A stretch of 8,870 nt of DNA, taken from Myxococcales bacterium. GTDB taxonomy: Bacteria > Myxococcota > Polyangia > Fen-1088. The position numbers were made by a program, and so were the translations under genes. The stretch is from the NCBI GenBank assembly GCA_003155465.1, contig PMCR01000503.1, positions 1-8,870 on the forward strand. The letters are read 5' to 3'. Below the pieces are notes generated by a model that did not search any database, was not told the origin of the DNA, and worked only from the letters and a program-made list of their open reading frames with translations. Of the stretch, positions 1 through 4,470 are shown in pieces. Position 1 is the first letter of the stretch, and the number at the start of each line of letters is the position of its first letter.

Positions 1-28
1 CGAATCCCCTATGGGTTGAGTCGGGTAA

Positions 29-50
29 GGCCCGGCTCCGGCACCGGGCC
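29..50. terminator. GC-rich hairpin, possible terminator without a T-tract
   Basis: GGCCCGG at 29-35 is the exact reverse complement of CCGGGCC at 44-50, with an 8-base loop, giving a stem of seven G-C pairs. No run of T follows on either strand, so it is not a classical intrinsic terminator. It lies 210 bases past the stop of the minus-strand gene, far for a terminator of that gene. It may be a chance structure of GC-rich DNA or a transcript-end stabiliser. Confidence 0.25.
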
Positions 51-119
51 CGCCATGCCCGGCGGCGGCGGTACGGCTGGTTCCGTCTTGGCCTAGACCG
101 CTTCTCTGTGGCAAGCGAG

Positions 120-170
120 CCGGCAAGGGGCGGGTCTTGCACTTCGATGACTGTCCGGCTGCCTTGCCGG
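120..170. repeat. 9-bp inverted repeat with 33-base loop
   Basis: CCGGCAAGG at 120-128 is repeated in inverted orientation as CCTTGCCGG at 162-170. The arms are exact and the loop is 33 bases. No function is apparent. It lies in the gene-free stretch past the 3' end of the minus-strand TPR/beta-barrel gene. Confidence 0.35.
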
Positions 171-259
171 AGAAGTAGCGCGACTACCCGCCCATAGTCA
201 CTTTCCGCGCCTTCCGCGTACCGCCCACGAACGCGCTCACGCCCACGCGACCCGCGGTA

Positions 260-1690
260 CTAGAAGCGAACGCGTACGCCCGTGTTGAAATCCATCACCA
301 TCGAGAATGTGGGGAATCCGGCCATGCCGTTGATTTCCAGGATCCAGCTCCAGCTATCGCTCAGGCCAACCGACATGCCTCCGCCGGCGCCGGCCACGAT
401 CGGGCCGCCCCTCACCGTATCGCTGATCGTCTTCCCGCTGGTGTCACCCTGCTTGGTGAGGCCCGAGACGAGGAGGCGGAAACCCAGGCCGCCGCCCAGC
501 ATGGGGCCGACGTAGAAGCGCACGGTCTCACCATTGGTGAAGTAGAGCAGTCGCACCAGGAATGCGACGGACGCCGGGGCAACGGGATTGCTGGCAGGCT
601 GAGGAATGTACTGCACTCGTCCTTGCAGCGAGAGGGAGAGTTTCGGAGACAGAAAGTAGCCTACCTCCGGCGTGACTTGGCCCATCTTTGCCAAGGCGTA
701 GCCCGCGCGGAAATCGGTCTTGTGGTAAATCTCGGGCCCCTTGCCCCCGGCATAGCCCAACCCCGAACCCAAGCCGAGGCCGAGCCACCATGAGCTGGCC
801 TCGCCGCCTTCGGCCTCGCCTCCGCCATCGTCGTCGGCGCCTCGTCCGCGCCGGGAGCCTGAGCCTGCCCCCGCCGACCCTTGATCGCCGCTGCGTATGC
901 CGACCACGGTGGGACTGTCCGCGCTCCCAACTGAGCTTGCGAGCTCACCCTGTCGGTCGTGCGCCTGGAAGTAGAGGAAGAGCTGTTCGCCCGAGGTTGC
1001 TTCCGGTGGAAGCTGGGTGGCCCAGCCTGGGCTTCCATCGAGCGTCGACTCGGTCGACATCTTGCGCGATCGGAACGCCGAATTTTCCCCCGAACGGAAG
1101 TACACGATCACCTCTTTGGCAGAGAGCGGGCCGTCTGCCACGCAGCGCAGCTTGAGCGACGAGCCCGCTTTCGCCATGTCCGCGACCGGGCAACGGAGCT
1201 GGCCCTGCGACGACACCGGTGCTTCGGTCGTGTCGGGGACGGGCGGCGGTGTCTCGGTTTCCATCTCGGAGCGTGCCCGTTGGAAGAGATCCTTCACCTC
1301 AGGGGAGTTCAGCTCCTTGTTGGGTACGTACTCAGGCCGCAACTCCAGCGCCTTCTTGAAATGGAAGAGGGCCTGGCCTTCGTCCTTGATGCCGGCGGCG
1401 TAAAGGACGCCCAGGTTGCCGTGGGTTCCCGCCATCACGACGTGAGCCCCAAGTCCGGCCGCCTCACCAATCTCCAGGGCTTTCTTCAGGCTCCTCTCGG
1501 CGAGCGTGAACTCCATGGCATCGAAGAACTGTCGGGCCTCCTTGTTGAGGCCGACCACTTTCTTCACTGCTTCCGGGTTCGCGCCAGCCGCCTCGACCAC
1601 GCCGGCTGGCAGGGCGAATAGGAGCCACGCGGCGGCCCCCAGGAAAAGGTGTCGATTGAACCAGTGGCGTACTGTCTTTCGCGCGCTCAT
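260..1690 (-). CDS. Exported TPR-domain protein with C-terminal outer-membrane beta-barrel
   Basis: A 476-residue envelope protein of unknown precise role. Residues 1-36 form a Sec signal peptide (basic start, hydrophobic LFLGAAAWLLFALPAGV, then a VEAAG cleavage region). Residues about 45-145 are alpha-helical and TPR-like, with alternating helices and a 'ALFHFKKALELRPEYVP' repeat typical of TPR units. Residues 146-165 are a Pro/Thr linker and 166-265 an apparent beta-sandwich with Cys167 and Cys183. Residues 270-300 are a Gly/Asp/Glu-rich linker. Residues 301-476 alternate glycine and aromatic residues as in a small beta-barrel and end in VRVRF, the C-terminal aromatic signature read by the BAM machinery. 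I infer an outer-membrane protein with periplasmic TPR and sandwich domains. The ATG at 1688-1690 is preceded by GAGG only two bases away, with AAGGAA further upstream, so the ribosome site is unremarkable. The barrel call rests on sequence pattern only. Confidence 0.8.
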   Translation of the reverse strand: MSARKTVRHWFNRHLFLGAAAWLLFALPAGVVEAAGANPEAVKKVVGLNKEARQFFDAMEFTLAERSLKKALEIGEAAGLGAHVVMAGTHGNLGVLYAAGIKDEGQALFHFKKALELRPEYVPNKELNSPEVKDLFQRARSEMETETPPPVPDTTEAPVSSQGQLRCPVADMAKAGSSLKLRCVADGPLSAKEVIVYFRSGENSAFRSRKMSTESTLDGSPGWATQLPPEATSGEQLFLYFQAHDRQGELASSVGSADSPTVVGIRSGDQGSAGAGSGSRRGRGADDDGGGEAEGGEASSWWLGLGLGSGLGYAGGKGPEIYHKTDFRAGYALAKMGQVTPEVGYFLSPKLSLSLQGRVQYIPQPASNPVAPASVAFLVRLLYFTNGETVRFYVGPMLGGGLGFRLLVSGLTKQGDTSGKTISDTVRGGPIVAGAGGGMSVGLSDSWSWILEINGMAGFPTFSMVMDFNTGVRVRF

Positions 1691-1723
1691 GGCCTCACAT
1701 AGAGGAAAAATTCCTTCCCCCGC

Positions 1724-1754
1724 TTTATAACTCGGGGGCCATTCAAAGTGTCAA
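1724..1754 (-). promoter_or_regulatory. Sigma70-like promoter for the TPR/beta-barrel gene
   Basis: Read on the minus strand, a perfect TTGACA (1754-1749) is followed after 19 bases by TATAAA (1729-1724), or after 18 bases by TTATAA. The -10 lies about 34 bases upstream of the ATG at 1690, leaving room for a short leader. AT-rich hexamers of this quality are rare in such GC-rich DNA. The -35 lies just past the stop codon of the GH94 relic (1759-1761). Spacing is a little longer than the 17-base optimum. Confidence 0.5.
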
Positions 1755-1758
1755 GAAC

Positions 1759-2140
1759 TTAGCCGACTACGCACTCGACACGAACCCGGGCTCCGGCTGG
1801 GGGGTAGGGAACGACGGCCCTGTTGATGGCCCGGCCGTCAACCACCAGCCGCGCCGTTGCCGCGACTGACGACGTGAATCTCGGACTCGGCACCGCGGCA
1901 ACGACGGCGCACCGTGAACTCGCGAACCGAGGAGCCTACGCAGGGGTGCACACCCAGACCATCGAACTCCGGACGAATTTCGATGAGATGCTGCGTGACA
2001 GCCACATAGCACCATGCAGCAGTTCCCGTCAGCCAGGCGTTCTTGACCTCGCCGTGCCTGACAGCGTCACGTTCGGCGACCATCTGAAGAGGTGTCCGGC
2101 TCCAACCTTCTGCAGCACGATTCGAGACTCCTCGCCTGAC
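1759..2140 (-). pseudogene. C-terminal relic of a GH94-family phosphorylase (cellobiose/chitobiose phosphorylase type), frameshifted
   Basis: A reading frame on the minus strand carries KNAWLTGTAAW (WLTGTAAW at 2035-2012), then IRPEFDGLGVHPCV and FTVRRRCRGAESEIHV. These match the well-conserved C-terminal part of GH94 phosphorylases, which typically read 'KNSWLTGTAAWN', 'GIRPDYDGLRIDPCIP' and 'FRGA.Y.I.V'. The frame hits TGA at 1838-1840. A one-base shift near 1843 continues into VVDGRAINRAVVPYP and PAGARVRVECVVG, ending in TAA at 1759-1761, which again fits the family's final strands. Intact members exceed 700 residues and phosphorolyse beta-linked disaccharides in the cytoplasm; only about 115-125 residues remain. 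Similarity fades upstream of about 2110-2140. The large N-terminal part, including the catalytic Asp region, is missing, so this is not functional. Confidence 0.75.
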
Positions 2141-2232
2141 GCCGCCGTGACCGAGAATTGCGCCGGGAATCACCTCCCGCCGTACTTCCCAACCCATCCT
2201 CGGCTTTCGGCGCATAGATCGACGCCGCCTGA

Positions 2233-2250
2233 CACTACTGATTGAAATTC
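2233..2250 (+). repeat. Left terminal inverted repeat of the MITE-like element
   Basis: Eighteen bases that pair perfectly with 2371-2388. The repeat is AT-rich compared with its surroundings, as expected of a foreign transposase-binding end. Confidence 0.75.
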
Positions 2251-2302
2251 GGACCGAGCCGGCGCGTCGCGAGGAGCCCTGGCCGCGACGAGCGACGAGG
2301 GA

Positions 2303-2319
2303 AGATACTCGACGTATCT
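2303..2319. repeat. Central hairpin of the MITE-like element
   Basis: AGATAC and GTATCT pair as a six-base stem around the loop TCGAC. The hairpin is centred within one base of the midpoint between the two terminal inverted repeats, which makes a chance origin less likely. Confidence 0.5.
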
Positions 2320-2370
2320 GACTGAGGAGCGAGAAAGCGGACAGGGCCCGCAGCAGCGACGACGACGGGA

Positions 2371-2388
2371 GAATTTCAATCAGTAGTG
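2371..2388 (-). repeat. Right terminal inverted repeat of the MITE-like element
   Basis: Exact inverted copy of 2233-2250. The match stops sharply at both sides: the next inner bases differ and the next outer bases differ, so 18 bp is the true length of the perfect repeat. Confidence 0.75.
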
Positions 2389-2392
2389 CTAG

Positions 2393-2620
2393 GTGCGCTC
2401 GACCGCGGTGTACCGCCGCGCTCTCGCCGGTGGCGAGGAAACCCTGCTGGTCGACAGCACGAAGGTGCCGACCCTGGACGGCGCGCTCTTGCAACAACCC
2501 GAACCGTCGAAGGACGCTACCCACCTGGCCATCACGTTGCGCGGGTCCAAGCGGGAAACCGGGATCTGGGATCTCAAGCAAAACACCTGGACCCTTACCC
2601 CAGGGTTTGATCCAAGATGA
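2393..2620 (+). pseudogene. Beta-propeller (TolB/WD40-like) protein fragment
   Basis: About 75 codons remain, ending at TGA 2618-2620. The translation contains VYRRALAGGEETLLVDS, then LLQQPEPSKDATHLAITL, then RGSKRETGIWDLKQNTW. This is the blade pattern of TolB/WD40-like propellers: 'Y..dlatGee..L', 'P..SpDg..lAit' and 'R.....iWdl....'. A whole propeller has six or seven such blades, so only one to one-and-a-half survive. The frame is preceded directly by TAG (2390-2392) at the edge of the MITE-like element, and after TWTLT it runs into unrelated residues and a stop. The GTG at 2393 is only the first possible start, not a likely true one. It is read here as a relic broken at both ends; function of the parent protein unknown. 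Confidence 0.5.
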
Positions 2621-2648
2621 TCGAGGCCGTTGGCTTCCCGAATCCGAT

Positions 2649-2780
2649 CTACTGACTCTGATTGATGGGCGTTCCTCCGGCGGTGAAACGCGCGTCGTAA
2701 ACGCCAGTGGGAATTCCCACAATACCTGTCAGCAACAAGGGGTTCAGGGCCTTCTCGATATTCGGCCTGATGTCTTGTTC
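2649..2780 (-). pseudogene. Unassigned 43-residue protein fragment
   Basis: Between an in-frame TGA at 2783-2781 and a TAG at 2651-2649, the minus strand encodes IEKALNPLLLTGIVGIPTG, then VYDARFTAGGTPINQSQ and stop. The composition (hydrophobic core stretch, aromatic turn, polar tail ending in a stop) looks like the C-terminus of a real protein rather than a random frame, unlike the Arg-rich translations of the other frames. I do not recognise the family. It lacks a start codon with a ribosome site and sits among other relics, so it is presented as a possible fragment only. Confidence 0.3.
2707..2720. repeat. Perfect 14-bp palindrome
   Basis: GTGGGAATTCCCAC is its own reverse complement. It lies inside the relic region, 208 bases upstream of the GH128 start. 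It could be a binding site for a dimeric regulator or simply a chance or residual sequence; the overlapping unassigned fragment reads VGIPTG across it. Confidence 0.4.
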
Positions 2781-2920
2781 TCACGCCCAAAGACGTGCAG
2801 ACCCGGACGACGTCCCTGAGAAATGACGCCGAGGACATCTGGGCCTGCGACTTTGTCCAGACCTATGACATCATGAGTACTTGCCCTCGTGCAATTGACA
2901 CGCGGAACCACTCGGAGTGA
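2771..2920 (+). pseudogene. Fragment of an rve-type (IS3/IS481-like) transposase or integrase
   Basis: In the frame ending at TGA 2918-2920, bases 2813-2869 encode SLRNDAEDIWACDFVQTYD. This matches the start of the integrase core in a widespread group of transposases, which read close to 'FLRNHADDIWACDFLQTYD'. The Asp of CDF would be the first residue of the DDE triad. Downstream the expected continuation (Phe-rich 'LLFRP.FAFF') is replaced by unrelated sequence, and upstream there is a stop at 2768-2770, so only about 20-30 family residues survive. It is inactive. Its end abuts the ribosome-binding region of the GH128 gene, which means a recombination junction lies within about 60 bases of that gene's start. 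Confidence 0.6.
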
Positions 2921-2927
2921 GAGGCAA

Positions 2928-4325
2928 ATGACCGAAGAAATCAAGAAGCTGTTCTGTCAAGTACTCCTGGGAGCGCTTTGCGCGTTTGGGGCGGGATGTT
3001 CGAGCAGTTCGGAAACCACCACCCCAGGCATGGGCGGGACATCCACCGCGACGGGCGGCAGGACGACAGCGACCGGTGGGAGTACGTCGGAGGCAGGCGG
3101 GGCCACGACTGCCACTGGGGGAAAACCGAGCGTGACGGGCGGGAGCACGGCGAGCGCCGGCGGCGCCATTTTCCCGACTGGCGGGAGTTCGTCGGGAGTG
3201 GGAGGCATCACCTTCCTGACCGGTGGAAGTGGGACGAGCACGGGCGGAAACACTGTAGGGACTAGTGGTCTGGCTGGAACGGGCGGCATTCGCGATTCAG
3301 GGACGGCGGGTGGCGCGACAAGTTCGGGTGGCGGAGTGAGCAGTGGCGGTGCCACGAGCGCGGGCGGCACGTCGAGCGCGGGCGGCACGTCGAGCGCGGG
3401 CGGCACGTCGAGCGCGGGCAGTACGTCGAGCGCGGGCGGCACGTCGAGCGCGGGCGGCACGTCGATGACGGGCGGTACGTCGAGCATGAGCGGCAGTCGT
3501 GCTGGCGCCGTCACCGGCGGCGCGGCCGGCATGGGCGGCGCGACCGGCACAGGCGGCGTGGTTAGCTCGGGCGGCGCAAGTGGTGCTGGCGGTGCGCAAA
3601 TGCAGCCGTTCAAAGGAATCGCCGGCGGGGCGTGCAAGGTGCGCACCGCGATGAACGTGTCTTGGTATTACAACTGGTCTCAGAGCGAGAACGAGGCCTG
3701 TGCCGTCGCGAATGGCGTCGAGTATGTGCCCATGATTTGGGGCGCGGGAACCGCGGCCAGCATTCAAGCCTCCGTCGCGGGCTTCGCGAGCAAGGGCACC
3801 AAGTACGTGCTCGGCTTCAACGAGCCGGACAACACGACCCAGTCCAACATCTCAGTGGCATCGGCGATTGCGCTCTTGCCCGCGTTCGATAACCCGAGGA
3901 TCGCCGTCGGAACGCCCGGGACTCAAGCCAATACCACCGGGCAAGCCTGGTTCAAAGAGTACATGGCAGACGTTGCGGCCAACACCGCGCTGCGCGCCGA
4001 CGTCATCGCCATTCACTGGTACGGCTGGAACGCGGGCTCGTGCGACGCCGCGGCCGCACAGCTCGAGAGCTACATCAACTATGCGGAAGGCTTTCCTGGC
4101 AATCGGCCCGTTTGGCTGACCGAGTGGGGCTGCCTGAACCAAAGCGCCCCGACGGCAGCGGGGGTGATCGCCTTCTTCAAGGCAGCGCTCGCAGTCTTCG
4201 CCAAGCATCCGCATCTAGCGCGCTATGCCTGGTACCAGTGGTCCCCGAACTGCGAAGTCTACAACACCAACGACACCTTGACCGAACTTGGCAAAGTCTA
4301 CGCAGCGGCTCCAGCCAAGAAGTGA
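2928..4325 (+). CDS. Lipoprotein endo-beta-1,3-glucanase-like protein, GH128 family
   Basis: A 465-residue protein. The start is placed at ATG 2928, because GGAG at 2914-2917 sits 10 bases upstream and translation then begins with a compact lipoprotein signal (MTEEIKK, hydrophobic stretch, FGAGC, Cys24 as the lipidated residue); a GTG 13 codons upstream would spoil this. Residues 25-223 are a Gly/Ser/Thr/Ala linker. Residues 224-465 match the GH128 (glycosyl hydrolase catalytic core, clan GH-A) fold: NVSWYYNW at 243-250, VLGFNEPD with E299 as likely acid/base, HWYGWN at 363-368, and PVWLTEWG with E399 as likely nucleophile, ending in ARYAWYQWSP. Known family members cleave beta-1,3-glucans. 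The enzyme is probably tethered to the cell surface or outer membrane, where it would attack fungal or storage glucan. It converges with the GH36 gene. Substrate within the family is inferred. Confidence 0.88.
   Translation: MTEEIKKLFCQVLLGALCAFGAGCSSSSETTTPGMGGTSTATGGRTTATGGSTSEAGGATTATGGKPSVTGGSTASAGGAIFPTGGSSSGVGGITFLTGGSGTSTGGNTVGTSGLAGTGGIRDSGTAGGATSSGGGVSSGGATSAGGTSSAGGTSSAGGTSSAGSTSSAGGTSSAGGTSMTGGTSSMSGSRAGAVTGGAAGMGGATGTGGVVSSGGASGAGGAQMQPFKGIAGGACKVRTAMNVSWYYNWSQSENEACAVANGVEYVPMIWGAGTAASIQASVAGFASKGTKYVLGFNEPDNTTQSNISVASAIALLPAFDNPRIAVGTPGTQANTTGQAWFKEYMADVAANTALRADVIAIHWYGWNAGSCDAAAAQLESYINYAEGFPGNRPVWLTEWGCLNQSAPTAAGVIAFFKAALAVFAKHPHLARYAWYQWSPNCEVYNTNDTLTELGKVYAAAPAKK
3357..3482 (+). 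repeat. 18-bp tandem repeat in the GH128 linker (GGTSSA units)
   Basis: Seven consecutive 18-base units with consensus AGCGCGGGCGGCACGTCG encode Ser-Ala-Gly-Gly-Thr-Ser repeats. Units 1, 2, 3, 5 and 6 are identical; unit 4 (3411-3428) carries changes giving Ser for Gly; unit 7 (3465-3482) is diverged, and a further degenerate unit follows to 3500. Because 18 is a multiple of three, gain or loss of units keeps the frame and only changes linker length. The identity of most units shows recent expansion by slippage or unequal exchange. Confidence 0.9.
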
Positions 4326-4470
4326 CGGCGAGGCGTCGTCCAGCTGCGCACCAGACCCACCATGACCCCGTGGTGTCAGGAAACTGTATCTGGCTGCCCA
4401 AGGCATCGGGTCGGTACCGAGTTTTTGCGGCAAACAGCTGACTGAAGTGAAGTGAGCCCCATCCAGCAGC
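4326..4470. other. Convergent intergenic region between GH128 and GH36 genes
   Basis: The 145 bases between the two stop codons hold no gene. One might expect a bidirectional terminator here. Only weak candidates are visible: CACCA/TGGTG with an 8-base loop in the first half, and a TCGGTACCGA palindrome followed by GTTTTT on the plus strand. Neither forms a strong stem, so no terminator is called. Confidence 0.5.

Larger units (their letters stand above)
1..259. other. Intergenic or unassigned end of window, no recognised gene
   Basis: No family could be recognised in any frame. One plus-strand frame is open from base 3 to a TAG at 195-197; it is rich in Arg and resembles nothing I know, so it is not called as a gene. 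The stretch lies downstream of the stop of the minus-strand TPR/beta-barrel gene, so it may hold that gene's terminator or the edge of another gene outside the window. It contains two inverted repeats: 29-35 with 44-50, and 120-128 with 162-170. Confidence 0.5.
2233..2388. mobile_element. 156-bp MITE-like element with perfect 18-bp terminal inverted repeats
   Basis: CACTACTGATTGAAATTC at 2233-2250 is the exact reverse complement of 2371-2388. A subterminal pair (2274-2286 against 2337-2349, 11 of 13 complementary) and a central hairpin (AGATAC 2303-2308, loop 2309-2313, GTATCT 2314-2319) share nearly the same axis of symmetry, about 2311. The whole element is therefore a long imperfect palindrome. 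It carries no credible gene. Flanks read CTGA on the left and CTAG on the right, so no clean target duplication is visible. Small non-coding elements with long terminal inverted repeats are usually moved in trans by a transposase that recognises those ends; the parent family is not identified here. Confidence 0.7.

Noticed and set aside
1823..2245. 140-codon plus-strand frame
   Set aside because: Antisense to the GH94 relic and partly inside the mobile element. No family resemblance was seen.
1838..2722. 294-codon minus-strand open frame taken as one gene
   Set aside because: Only its last part (about 2140-1838) resembles a protein family, GH94. The rest runs through the MITE-like element and the antisense of the propeller fragment, so the long frame is accidental.
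2895..2927. TTGACA at 2895-2900 as the GH128 -35 box
   Set aside because: It is only 27 bases before the start codon and no -10 hexamer follows, so it cannot serve the gene.
3357..3482. CRISPR array
   Set aside because: The 18-bp units are contiguous without spacers and stay in the coding frame; it is a coding tandem repeat.
2957..3646. 229-codon minus-strand frame with PPALDV repeats
   Set aside because: It is the antisense reading of the GGTSSA linker of the GH128 gene. The proline-rich repeats are the exact complement of the tandem repeat, with no start signal of their own.
4410..4430. Intrinsic terminator for the GH128 gene (TCGGTACCGA then GTTTTT)
   Set aside because: With a four-base loop the stem is only three pairs, too weak to call.
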